A stretch of 40,259 bases of DNA from Nocardia pseudovaccinii NBRC 100343 (lineage in GTDB: Bacteria > Actinomycetota > Actinomycetes > Mycobacteriales > Mycobacteriaceae), in NCBI RefSeq assembly GCF_001613225.1, contig NZ_BDBY01000261.1:1-40259 (forward strand), written 5' to 3'. This document shows, piece by piece, positions 1 through 7,826 of this stretch; position 1 is the first letter of the stretch; the number at the start of each line of letters is the position of its first letter. Under the pieces are notes generated by a model, which worked only from the letters and a program-made list of their open reading frames with translations, did no database searches and was not told the DNA's origin. Both the position numbers and the translations under genes were made by a program.

Positions 1-986
1 GCGCCGAGCAATTCGATGTTGTGCAGCACCTTTTCGTGCGGCAGGGTGCCGACGCTGGTGTGCAGCATGAAGCGGTCCAGGCCGAGGGTGTCGCGGATGT
101 CGGTGATCTTTTCCGCGACGTAGTCCGGGGTGCCCACGAAGAGCGAACCGCTCTGGGAGCGCAGGGCATCGAACTGTGCGCGGGTCATCGGGCCCCAACC
201 GCGTTCGCGCCCAATGGTGCTCATCGCCCCGGCGTACGGCGCGTAGAAGTCGGCGGCGGCCTGTTCGTCGGTATCGGCGATATAGCCGTGCGCGTGCACC
301 GCCACCGGCTGCTGCTCGTGGCCGCCCTGTTCGAGTGCCCGGTGGTACAGATCCACCAGCGGCTTGAAACGGGCGGGCTGGCCGCCGATGATCGCGATCG
401 CCAGCGGTAGGCCGAGCAATCCGGCGCGGACCACGGATTCCGGGCTGCCGCCCACCGCGATCCAGACCGGCAGCGGCCGGTTGTCGGTGCGCGGGTAGAT
501 CACCGCATCGCGCAGCGGGGCACGGAATTTGCCGTTCCAGGTCACCGGCTTGTCCCCGCGAATGTGCAGCAGCAGCGCCAGTTTCTCCTCGAAGAGCTCG
601 TCATAGTCGCTCAGGTCGTAACCGAACAGGGGAAAGCTCTCGGTGAACGAACCGCGTCCGGCCATCAACTCGGCGCGACCGTTCGAGAGTCCGTCCAGCG
701 TGGCGAAATCCTGGTACATCCGTACCGGATCATCCGAGCTCAGCACGCTGACCGCGCTGGTCAGCTGGATGCGCTCGGTCCGTGCCGCGATCGCGGCCAG
801 GACGACCGCCGGCGCGGATGCCGCGAAATCCTTGCGGTGATGTTCGCCGACGCCATAGACGTCGAGTCCGGCGCGCTCGGTGGTGACCGCCTCGTCCACC
901 ACCTCGCGCAGCCGTTCGGCCGCGGTGGGCGCCGGTCGGTCGCCGACCGGGTACAGCTCCGCGAAAGTCGTGAGTCCCAGTTCCAC
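1..986 (-). CDS. LLM-class flavin-dependent oxidoreductase, 3' end cut by window edge
   Basis: Reading the minus strand from a GTG at 986 gives about 328 uninterrupted codons that run off the left edge, so the C-terminus is missing. The protein starts VELGLTTFAELYPVGDRP and continues with YGVGEHHRKDFAASAP, then ARTERIQLTSAVSVLSSDDP and ELMAGRGSFTESFPLFGYDL. These are hallmarks of bacterial-luciferase-like TIM-barrel oxidoreductases that use FMN or F420; the EHH segment is typical of the cofactor/substrate pocket. An AGGA about 9 bases upstream of the GTG supports the start. The gene is divergent from map. The natural substrate cannot be told from sequence. The family call is secure; cofactor choice is not. 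Confidence 0.88.
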   Translation of the reverse strand, partial: MELGLTTFAELYPVGDRPAPTAAERLREVVDEAVTTERAGLDVYGVGEHHRKDFAASAPAVVLAAIAARTERIQLTSAVSVLSSDDPVRMYQDFATLDGLSNGRAELMAGRGSFTESFPLFGYDLSDYDELFEEKLALLLHIRGDKPVTWNGKFRAPLRDAVIYPRTDNRPLPVWIAVGGSPESVVRAGLLGLPLAIAIIGGQPARFKPLVDLYHRALEQGGHEQQPVAVHAHGYIADTDEQAAADFYAPYAGAMSTIGRERGWGPMTRAQFDALRSQSGSLFVGTPDYVAEKITDIRDTLGLDRFMLHTSVGTLPHEKVLHNIELLG

Positions 987-1115
987 AGCTCGAGTCCTGT
1001 TCGTGTGAAGTTTCTACGTCAACCACCAGCCTAAACGGACCGTGGTCCGCAACTATTCCTTCAGTTGACCGCGCGTTCGCGGCTCGGGCAAGGACAGTGC
1101 GCGATGACCGGTGCG

Positions 1116-1123
1116 GATACTCT
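1116..1123 (+). promoter_or_regulatory. -10-like element for a possibly leaderless map transcript
   Basis: GATACT (1116-1121), overlapping TACTCT (1118-1123), ends 6-8 bases before the ATG at 1130, and no Shine-Dalgarno is visible. In actinobacteria this spacing usually means transcription starts at the start codon. No convincing -35 is seen. Confidence 0.4.
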
Positions 1124-1129
1124 TGATCC

Positions 1130-1993
1130 ATGTCAGTGCGTACCCGCCAGCCGCTTGTTCCCGGCACGCTCTCGCCCACCCGTGAGGTTCCGCGCTCGAT
1201 CGAGCGTCCGGAGTATGCGTGGAAGAAGACCGTGAACGAGGGCCGTGAACCCTGGGTGCAGACGGCCGAGACCATCGAGAAGATGCGGATCGCGGGCAAG
1301 ATCGCGGCGCAGGCGCTCGAGGAGGCGGGCAAGGCGGTCGCACCCGGTGTCACCACCGATGAGCTGGACCGCATCGCGCACGAATACATGTGCGACCACG
1401 GCGCATATCCATCGACCTTGGGCTACAAGGGTTTTCCGAAGTCGTGCTGCACCTCGCTGAACGAGGTGATCTGCCACGGCATTCCGGATTCGACGGTGAT
1501 CGAGGACGGCGACATCGTCAATATCGACGTGACCGCCTATATCGACGGCGTGCACGGCGACACCAATAAGACCTTCCTGGCCGGTGATGTCGACGAGGAG
1601 GTGCGACTGCTGGTCGAGCGCACGCACGAGGCGACCATGCGGGCCATCAAGGCGGTTCGGCCGGGCCGGGCGCTCAATGTGATCGGACGCGTCATCGAGT
1701 CCTACGCCAACCGCTTCGGCTACGGCGTGGTGCGCGATTTCACCGGGCACGGCGTCGGCCCCACCTTCCACAGCGGCCTGGTCATCCTGCACTACGACCA
1801 GCCCGCCATCGAATCGGTCATCGAGCCGGGCATGACCTTCACCATCGAGCCGATGATCAACCTCGGCGGTATCGACTACGAGATCTGGGACGACGGCTGG
1901 ACCGTGGTCACCAAGGACCGCAAGTGGACGGCGCAGTTCGAACACACGTTGGTCGTGACCGACATGGGCGCCGAGATTCTCACCGTGCCGTGA
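1130..1993 (+). CDS. map: Type I methionine aminopeptidase
   Basis: The 287-residue protein removes the initiator methionine from nascent proteins. It is nearly colinear with mycobacterial MapB, including the roughly 40-residue N-terminal extension (PGTLSPTREVPRSIERPEY) before the pita-bread catalytic core. The five metal ligands are visible: D133 and D144 in NIDVTAYIDGVHGDTN, H207 in TGHGVG, E240 in FTIEPM and E271 in QFEHT. H116 (ICHG) and H214 (TFHSG) are the usual substrate-side histidines. ATG 1130 is chosen from the -10-like hexamer just upstream. cobQ follows 25 bases after the stop, so the two may be co-transcribed. Nothing is missing. Confidence 0.97.
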   Translation: MSVRTRQPLVPGTLSPTREVPRSIERPEYAWKKTVNEGREPWVQTAETIEKMRIAGKIAAQALEEAGKAVAPGVTTDELDRIAHEYMCDHGAYPSTLGYKGFPKSCCTSLNEVICHGIPDSTVIEDGDIVNIDVTAYIDGVHGDTNKTFLAGDVDEEVRLLVERTHEATMRAIKAVRPGRALNVIGRVIESYANRFGYGVVRDFTGHGVGPTFHSGLVILHYDQPAIESVIEPGMTFTIEPMINLGGIDYEIWDDGWTVVTKDRKWTAQFEHTLVVTDMGAEILTVP

Positions 1994-2018
1994 CGAGTGG
2001 ACCGCGCAGGCTCGCGCC

Positions 2019-3572
2019 GTGACCAGCGCATTGAAGGGCGCGCTGCTGATCGCCGGAACAACTTCCGACGCCGGGAAAAGCGTTGTGGTGGCCGGACTTT
2101 GCCGCATGTTCGCCCGGCGCGGTGTTCGAGTCGCGCCGTTCAAGGCACAGAACATGTCCAACAATTCGGTGGTCACCCTCGATGGCGGCGAGATCGGTCG
2201 CGCCCAGGCCCTGCAGGCGGCGGCGTGCGGGCTCGAGCCGAGTGTCCGGTTCAATCCGGTCCTGCTCAAACCCGGCAGCGACCGACGCTCCCAACTCGTG
2301 GTGCGCGGCAAGGCCATCGGCACCGTCGGCGCGCGTGACTATTTCCAGCATCGCCAGGACCTACGCGAAGTCGTTGCCGCCGAACTGGATTCGCTGCGCA
2401 CCGAATTCGATGTGGTGATCTGCGAGGGCGCCGGTTCGCCCGCCGAAATCAATCTGCGCGCCACCGATCTGGCGAATATGGGGCTTGCCCAGGCGGCGCG
2501 ACTGCCGGTGCTCGTGGTCGGCGATATCGACCGCGGCGGCGTGCTCGCGCACCTGTTCGGCACCGTGGCCGTCCTCGAACCCGAAGACCAGCAACTGATC
2601 TCCGGCTTCATCGTCAACAAGTTCCGCGGCGATGCAGAATTGCTGCGTCCCGGACTCGACCGGCTCACCGAGCTGACCGGACGTCGCACACTCGGTGTCA
2701 TTCCCTACGCGGACGAACTGTGGATCGACGCGGAGGACTCGCTCGGCACGGTCGCCGACACGCCGGTCGGCCGTCCCAGCCCGCCGGTCGGCGCCGAATG
2801 GCTCACGGTCGCCGCGATCCGTTTGCCGCGCATCTCCAATTCCACCGATATCGAAGCGTTGGCCTGTGAGCCAGGTGTCGCGGTGCGCTGGGTCGGCGAA
2901 CCGTCCCGGCTGGCCGATGCCGATCTGGTGGTGCTGCCGGGCAGTAAGGCGACCGTCTCGGATCTGGAGTGGTTGCGGCGCACCGGAATTGCCGATGCGC
3001 TACAGGCCAGAGCCGCATCCGGGCGGCCGATCCTCGGCATCTGCGGCGGATATCAGATGCTCGGAAGTCGCATCGTCGACCGGGTCGAATCGGGTACGGG
3101 GGCGGTCGAGGGTCTGGGTCTGCTCGATCTGGAGATCGAATTCGCCGACCCGAAGGTGCTGCGGCGCAGCACCGGGCGTGGTAACGGAATTCCCGTACAC
3201 GGCTACGAGATTCACCACGGTCGCGTCGAGCGCAGCGGTGATCCGGCCTGGCTGGAGCTGGACGGCTCCCCGACCGCGGAGGGCACTGCGCGCGACGCGA
3301 TCTGGGGCACACACCTGCACGGCCTGCTGGAATCGGATGAGTTCCGTCGCTCCTGGCTCCGCGAGGTCGCCGCCCACGCCGGACGGCACGGTTTCGCCGT
3401 CGCCGGGAATACTTCGGTAGCCGCGATCCGCTCGTCCCAACTCGACCTGCTCGCCGACCTGCTCGAACAGCACCTCGACATCGCCCATATCGAACGCCTG
3501 CTCACCGACGGTGCACCCACCGATCTGCCGACCATCGTCTCGGGCCTGGGAGTCGGCAGCACACCCTTTTGA
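2019..3572 (+). CDS. cobQ: Cobyric acid synthase
   Basis: CobQ/CbiP performs the ATP- and glutamine-dependent amidations of side chains b, d, e and g of adenosylcobyrinic acid a,c-diamide. The 517-residue protein has the N-terminal dethiobiotin-synthetase-like ATPase domain with the variant P-loop GTTSDAGKS (13-21), then FKAQNMSNNS and CEGAGSPAEINL. A C-terminal class I glutamine amidotransferase domain follows: nucleophile C342 in ILGICGGYQMLG and the catalytic-type H434 in GTHLHGLLES. The start is GTG at 2019, 25 bases after map. It lies apart from the cobO-cobB block further along and completes the same pathway. Confidence 0.96.
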   Translation: MTSALKGALLIAGTTSDAGKSVVVAGLCRMFARRGVRVAPFKAQNMSNNSVVTLDGGEIGRAQALQAAACGLEPSVRFNPVLLKPGSDRRSQLVVRGKAIGTVGARDYFQHRQDLREVVAAELDSLRTEFDVVICEGAGSPAEINLRATDLANMGLAQAARLPVLVVGDIDRGGVLAHLFGTVAVLEPEDQQLISGFIVNKFRGDAELLRPGLDRLTELTGRRTLGVIPYADELWIDAEDSLGTVADTPVGRPSPPVGAEWLTVAAIRLPRISNSTDIEALACEPGVAVRWVGEPSRLADADLVVLPGSKATVSDLEWLRRTGIADALQARAASGRPILGICGGYQMLGSRIVDRVESGTGAVEGLGLLDLEIEFADPKVLRRSTGRGNGIPVHGYEIHHGRVERSGDPAWLELDGSPTAEGTARDAIWGTHLHGLLESDEFRRSWLREVAAHAGRHGFAVAGNTSVAAIRSSQLDLLADLLEQHLDIAHIERLLTDGAPTDLPTIVSGLGVGSTPF

Positions 3573-3577
3573 TCAGC

Positions 3578-3801
3578 CCGCACAATCGCCGAAATGGGCA
3601 TGTGTCGAAGCAAAACCGGCCGAACCAAGCCACTTTCCGTGTGCGCCATGCGGCTTCGCTGAATACGCTGATGTGAACGCGGCCCGCAACATCGCCGCAC
3701 GCGGTGTGGCGGGCTGGGCAGTGAGTCACGCCGCCGACCACGCGGTCAACGCGACGCCGGTCAGAGCTGCAAGCTCGCGCCCGTACGGACCGAGAAGTTG
3801 A
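3578..3801 (+). pseudogene. TnpB (IS200/IS605/IS607-type) C-terminal remnant, frameshifted
   Basis: Two reading frames together spell the C-terminal zinc-ribbon end of a TnpB-type RNA-guided nuclease. From 3596 the first frame reads GHVSKQNRPNQATFR. After about 3640 the next frame continues CAPCGFAEYADVNAARNIAA up to the stop at 3799-3801. Restoring one T at 3640 would join them. The second CxxC knuckle (CAPC) and the ADVNAARN signature, with the last RuvC aspartate, are intact. The first knuckle appears lost (HNRRNG where CxxCG is expected). Everything upstream is gone because cobQ ends at 3572. No TnpA and no clear element ends are visible, so this is a decayed fossil of a mobile element. 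Confidence 0.8.
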
Positions 3802-3812
3802 CTTCGGGCGTG

Positions 3813-3818
3813 TACCGT
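3813..3818 (+). promoter_or_regulatory. -10-like hexamer, possible leaderless start
   Basis: TACCGT lies 7 bases before the GTG at 3826 and there is no Shine-Dalgarno, consistent with a leaderless message for the hydrolase-fold gene. There is no credible -35 at proper spacing. Confidence 0.3.
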
Positions 3819-3825
3819 ATTTCGG

Positions 3826-4389
3826 GTGAAATCTCGGCGGATCACGGTCGGTGACCGGGCATGGACCGTACGGGTCGACGGCCCGGAGTCTCGGCACAGC
3901 GTGCTGCTGTTGCCCGATGCCGGTGATCCGGTCGACGTCTACGACCAGGTGTGCGCGCGGTTGCACACCTCGGACCTGCGCACCATCGCGGTGGAATCGA
4001 TAGCGGACCTGGATCCGGCGGGTGTGCACGCCATCCTCGACGAACTCGGCATTCCATGGGTGAATGTCGCCGGACGCGGCGCGGGCGCGCAGCTGGGCTG
4101 GCAGGTCTGCGCGGGCGGTTTCGGCCGGTTCATCAGCCTTGTCGTCGCCGATCGCGGCCATCCCGCGATTCCGGCCGCCGACGGCGCTGTCGCGGACCCC
4201 ACGTGTCGGCCGGTGGAGGTCGCCGCCACCGTGCTGGTCACCAAGAATCTGCCGCGTTCGGTCGCGGATGCCTCCGGTCGCTACGTCTACGGCGAATTCC
4301 GGGTCGTGGAGATCGACGTCGACAATGTGGCGACCGAGGCCGACCACGAATTGGCCACCGAGATCGTGCTACGCACCAGCCTCTGGTGA
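3826..4389 (+). CDS. Alpha/beta-hydrolase-fold protein without the nucleophile
   Basis: This 187-residue protein has the look of a small alpha/beta hydrolase. A beta strand with an oxyanion-type loop (HSVLLLPDAGDPVDVYDQV, 24-42) is followed by a nucleophile-elbow-like VAGRGAGAQLGW. At the elbow (G83-R84-G85-A86-G87) the nucleophile position is Gly85 instead of Ser, Cys or Asp, so ordinary hydrolase chemistry is unlikely. No signal peptide or membrane segment is seen. It converges on the larger alpha/beta hydrolase and overlaps its 3' end by 21 bases. It may be a binding or scaffold protein, but its function is unknown. The start GTG is weakly supported. Confidence 0.6.
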   Translation: MKSRRITVGDRAWTVRVDGPESRHSVLLLPDAGDPVDVYDQVCARLHTSDLRTIAVESIADLDPAGVHAILDELGIPWVNVAGRGAGAQLGWQVCAGGFGRFISLVVADRGHPAIPAADGAVADPTCRPVEVAATVLVTKNLPRSVADASGRYVYGEFRVVEIDVDNVATEADHELATEIVLRTSLW

Positions 4390-5433
4390 TCCGGCGGTCT
4401 TCCGATGGAAGACCGCCAGCCAGTCCAGCCAGCTGTCGAGTTCGGCGAAGGCCTTGGCCAGCGGTTCGGCCGAGGACAGGAAGACATCGTGGCGCGCGCC
4501 GTCGATCGGGACGATATTGGTCCGATCACCGAGGCAGCCCGACCAGCGCTGGATCTGGCGCACATCGAGCACCGCATCCGCCACATCGACGGCCGGACCG
4601 TACTTGCGCGCGAATTTCGTGATGCGCGAACGCAGAATCAACGCGGGCACGCCGACCGAGAGCCCCGCCTGCAGCTGGGCGTGCCCGTTGCGGATCGCGC
4701 GCAGCCAGCCGAGCCGGACCGGGAAGCCCGTCAGCGGCTTCCAATCCAGGTTGTAATCCCACTCGCCCGCGACGCTGTGGTGCAGGCTGTCGCCGTAGGA
4801 GCTGATCTTGTTGCCGGGTAGTTCGACCATCGACCGGATCCGGCCGAGCATCTTGATCACCGGGGTGCCGATGGTCCGGTAGTACGCCGGGCCCTGCAGG
4901 TCGAACCAAGGGCTGTTCAGCACCAGGCCGACAATGCCCGACTTGGCCGTGCCCTTCGCCTGGTTGAGCCGATTCAGCCAGAGCGACACGATGAGTCCGC
5001 CGGTCGAATGCGCGACCAGCAGCACGTTGTCGCCCGCCTCTTCCTGGACGACGCGCAGTGACTCGTTCAGCTCGGCGTCGTAGAGGGCCAGATCGGTGAC
5101 GTAGTGCGGTGTCTGGCCGTCGCGCAGCGAGCGACCGCACTTGCGCAGATCCAGCGCGTAGAACCGATGTCCGCGCCCGGCGAAGTGCTCGGCCAGATGC
5201 TGTTGGAAGAAGTAGTCGGTGAAACCGTGCACGTACAGCACCGCGGGTTCGGTGGTGGCACCGGTGTCGGGGGTGTAGCGAACGAGGGTCGCGACGGCCT
5301 CGCCCTCACCATCGGGGTCCGGACCGAGCGGCAGACTGCGCTGCTCATAGCCCGCACCGAGGACATCTGGCTGCCATCGCTCGGCTGCCGGGGCGGTGAT
5401 ATCGGACACGCTGAGCGAAGCTTTATTCGTCAC
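4369..5433 (-). CDS. Alpha/beta hydrolase (serine hydrolase/lipase-like)
   Basis: Starting at GTG 5433 (VTNKASLSVSDI) gives about 354 residues. An upstream extension to 5541 is open but reads like non-coding sequence. The fold is clear: the oxyanion-hole region AVLYVHGFTDYFFQQHLAEH, the nucleophile elbow LLVAHSTGGL with Ser143 (numbered from this start), and a C-terminal catalytic His315 in DGARHDVFLS. No signal peptide is seen, so it is probably cytosolic. Position and sequence resemble Rv2854 of M. tuberculosis, next to mqo. The substrate is unknown; a lysophospholipase or esterase activity is possible. It is divergent from mqo. Confidence 0.87.
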   Translation of the reverse strand: MTNKASLSVSDITAPAAERWQPDVLGAGYEQRSLPLGPDPDGEGEAVATLVRYTPDTGATTEPAVLYVHGFTDYFFQQHLAEHFAGRGHRFYALDLRKCGRSLRDGQTPHYVTDLALYDAELNESLRVVQEEAGDNVLLVAHSTGGLIVSLWLNRLNQAKGTAKSGIVGLVLNSPWFDLQGPAYYRTIGTPVIKMLGRIRSMVELPGNKISSYGDSLHHSVAGEWDYNLDWKPLTGFPVRLGWLRAIRNGHAQLQAGLSVGVPALILRSRITKFARKYGPAVDVADAVLDVRQIQRWSGCLGDRTNIVPIDGARHDVFLSSAEPLAKAFAELDSWLDWLAVFHRKTAGSPEAGA

Positions 5434-5678
5434 AAGGATCAATCTAGGCGACGTCAGGGCGGTTTCGAAGGTCGAACCCAGGAAGGAATCTATGTCACAT
5501 TCAGTAGGTTCGTTGCCGGACTTCGAACAGGTGAGGTGCACAATTGGGCTAGGTGAACGGCGGGTAACCTACACCTCGCCGAGTCACGCAGGACTCGCAA
5601 CAACCACATAGCGCCCGTGCCCAGCAGGCCCACCGTGGGGGTGGGCGTGCGCAGAAGGACAAGGAAGTCGATCTACCC

Positions 5679-7208
5679 GTGCCGAACGCTGCCATGACTG
5701 AAAAGACCGATGTAGTACTCATCGGTGCCGGCATCATGAGTGCCACTCTCGGCGCACTGCTTCGGCAGTTGCAGCCGGAATGGTCGATCTCCCTATTCGA
5801 GCGGCTGGACGCGGCCGCCGCCGAGAGCAGCGATCCGTGGAACAACGCGGGCACCGGACACTCCGCACTGTGCGAACTGAACTACAGCCCGCAGAATCCG
5901 GACGGCTCGGTCGATATCAGCAAGGCCATCGACATCAACGAGCGCTTCCAGGTCTCGCGCCAGTTCTGGTCCTACGGCGTGGAGAACGGCATCCTCGGCG
6001 ATCCCTCCGCCTTCATCAACCCCATCCCGCACGTCAGCTTCGTGCACGGCGCGGACAATGTGGACTACCTACGCAAGCGGTACGAGGCGCTGTCGCGGCA
6101 TCCGCTGTTCTCGACGATGGAATACGTCGACAGCCCCGACGAATTCGCCAAGCGGCTGCCGCTGATGGCCAGGGGCCGCGACTTCTCCGATCCGATCGCG
6201 CTCAACTGGACCGATGAGGGCACCGATATCGACTTCGGTTCGCTCACCAGCGAACTGCTGGCCTACCTCGGCCGCTCCGGCGTCGATCTGGCCTTCGGTC
6301 ACGAGGTACGCGACCTCACCAAGCAGTCCGACGGCTCCTGGCTGGTCAAGGTGCGTAACCTGCGTACTCGCCAAACCCGGACGCTCATCAGCAAATTCGT
6401 CTTCGTCGGCGCCGGTGGCGGTGCGCTGCCGCTGCTGCAGAAGTCGGGCATCAAGGAGGCCAAGGGGTTCGGCGGCTTCCCGATCAGCGGTCAGTTCATC
6501 CGCTGCACCAACCCGGATCTGATCTACAAGCACGAGGCCAAGGTCTACGGCAAGGCCGCCGTCGGCGCACCGCCGATGTCGGTGCCGCACTTGGACACTC
6601 GCATCATCAAGGGCCGTCCCGGCCTGCTGTTCGGCCCGTACGCCGGGTGGACGCCGAAGTTCCTCAAGGACGGTAAGAACACCGATCTGTTCAAGTCGGT
6701 CAAGCCGAACAACATCTTCTCGCTGCTCGGCGTCGGCGTCACCGAACTCGGCCTGACCAAGTACCTGGTCAGCGAGCTGCTCAAGTCCGAGGCGGGCAAG
6801 GTGGCCACGCTGGAGGAGTTCATTCCGCGCGCGGACGGCCACGACTGGGAGCTGATCACCGCGGGGCAGCGCGTGCAGGTCATCCGGCGCAAGGGTGCGG
6901 GCGGTGTGCTCGAGTTCGGCACGGCGGTCATCGCCGCCGAAGACGGCACCATTGCGGGTCTGCTCGGCGCGTCACCCGGCGCGTCGACCTGTGTGAGCGC
7001 CATGATCGACGTGCTGCAGCGGTGCTTCCCGCGCGAATACGACGACTGGTCGCCCAAGCTGAAGGAAATGGTGCCCTCGCTGGGCGTGAAGCTCTCGGAG
7101 AACCAGGCGCTGTTCCAGGAAGTCTGGGATTGGTCGACCAAAACCCTGAACCTGAACGGTGTGTCGGACAACACGCCGAAGCACGCAGGGGTCGCGCCGA
7201 TCGCGTAG
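5679..7208 (+). CDS. mqo: Malate:quinone oxidoreductase
   Basis: This is a peripheral-membrane FAD enzyme that oxidises malate to oxaloacetate and passes electrons to menaquinone. The 509-residue protein has the Rossmann dinucleotide motif VVLIGAGIMSATLG near residue 12 and the family signature NNAGTGHSALCELNY. Later family blocks are ENGIL, PHVSFVHG, FVGAGGGALPLLQKSGI, GQRVQVIRR and LLGASPGAST. It aligns end to end with mycobacterial Mqo. GTG 5679 is preferred because AAGGAAG lies about 12 bases upstream. ATG 5694 in the same frame is the alternative. The GNAT gene follows after 18 bases. Confidence 0.96.
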   Translation: MPNAAMTEKTDVVLIGAGIMSATLGALLRQLQPEWSISLFERLDAAAAESSDPWNNAGTGHSALCELNYSPQNPDGSVDISKAIDINERFQVSRQFWSYGVENGILGDPSAFINPIPHVSFVHGADNVDYLRKRYEALSRHPLFSTMEYVDSPDEFAKRLPLMARGRDFSDPIALNWTDEGTDIDFGSLTSELLAYLGRSGVDLAFGHEVRDLTKQSDGSWLVKVRNLRTRQTRTLISKFVFVGAGGGALPLLQKSGIKEAKGFGGFPISGQFIRCTNPDLIYKHEAKVYGKAAVGAPPMSVPHLDTRIIKGRPGLLFGPYAGWTPKFLKDGKNTDLFKSVKPNNIFSLLGVGVTELGLTKYLVSELLKSEAGKVATLEEFIPRADGHDWELITAGQRVQVIRRKGAGGVLEFGTAVIAAEDGTIAGLLGASPGASTCVSAMIDVLQRCFPREYDDWSPKLKEMVPSLGVKLSENQALFQEVWDWSTKTLNLNGVSDNTPKHAGVAPIA

Positions 7209-7226
7209 TTGTGATAGCAAGACGCG

Positions 7227-7676
7227 ATGATGTCAACGGTTGCACTCAAACGGTCCTGGGCGCTCGATCTCGACACCGCCACCCTGTACCAGCTGTTGAA
7301 GCTTCGCGTCGAAGTATTTGTCGTCGAGCAGAAATGCGCGTACCCGGAGCTGGACGGTTTCGACCTGCTGCCGGAGACACGCCATTTCTGGCTCGATGAC
7401 GAGGGCGAGATCATCTCGACGCTGCGGTTGACCGAGGAGCACGAGAACGGCGTGAAATCGTTCCGCATCGGCCGGGTGTGCACGTCGGTTCCGGCGCGCG
7501 GGCACGGGTACACCACCCGGCTGGTGCAGGCCGCGCTCGCCGAGGCGGGTTCGGCGACTGTGCGCTTGAGTGCCCAGACCTATCTGGTCGACTTGTACGC
7601 CAAGTTCGGGTTCAAACCCGACGGCGACGAGTTCGAAGAAGACGGCATCATGCATTTGCCCATGCGCAAGGGCTGA
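7227..7676 (+). CDS. GNAT-family N-acetyltransferase (ElaA-like)
   Basis: The 149-residue protein resembles ElaA and Rv2851c. It carries LYQLLKLRVEVFVVEQKCAY at the N-terminus, a signature of the ElaA group, then the acetyl-CoA-binding region FRIGRVCTSVPARGHGYTTR with the Q/RxxGxG/A-type loop. It ends with LYAKFGFKPDGDEFEEDGI. It is predicted to acetylate a small molecule or a protein amine, but the acceptor is unknown. It lies between mqo and the chelatase, as in mycobacteria. Two adjacent ATGs (7227 and 7230) are possible starts. Confidence 0.9.
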   Translation: MMSTVALKRSWALDLDTATLYQLLKLRVEVFVVEQKCAYPELDGFDLLPETRHFWLDDEGEIISTLRLTEEHENGVKSFRIGRVCTSVPARGHGYTTRLVQAALAEAGSATVRLSAQTYLVDLYAKFGFKPDGDEFEEDGIMHLPMRKG

Positions 7677-7710
7677 GCTCTGTTGTTGGCCGCGTGGGCG
7701 CGGCGTGTTC

Positions 7711-7759
7711 GCGGCCCCTATTGAGTGGAAGGCTCGCTCCTTCCCTCAATGCGGCCCCT
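7711..7759. repeat. Long hairpin bracketed by 9-bp direct repeats
   Basis: ATTGAG (7720-7725) and GGAAGG (7727-7732) pair with CCTTCC (7739-7744) and CTCAAT (7745-7750). This gives a 12-bp stem with one bulged T and a 6-base loop. GCGGCCCCT occurs directly on both sides (7711-7719 and 7751-7759). There is no U tract, so if it is a terminator it is not a classical one. The direct repeats resemble the footprint of a small palindromic insertion. Confidence 0.55.
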
Positions 7760-7826
7760 GGAGGTCCCGCAGTGGAGGGTGCTGGGAGGTGGGTGTGGTG
7801 GCGCTAATAGAGTCTGGGGCGTGTCA

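Noticed and set aside
1133..2323. Long antisense ORF opposite map and cobQ (and similar shadows elsewhere)
   Set aside because: Explained by high GC at third positions of the real genes; no family similarity.
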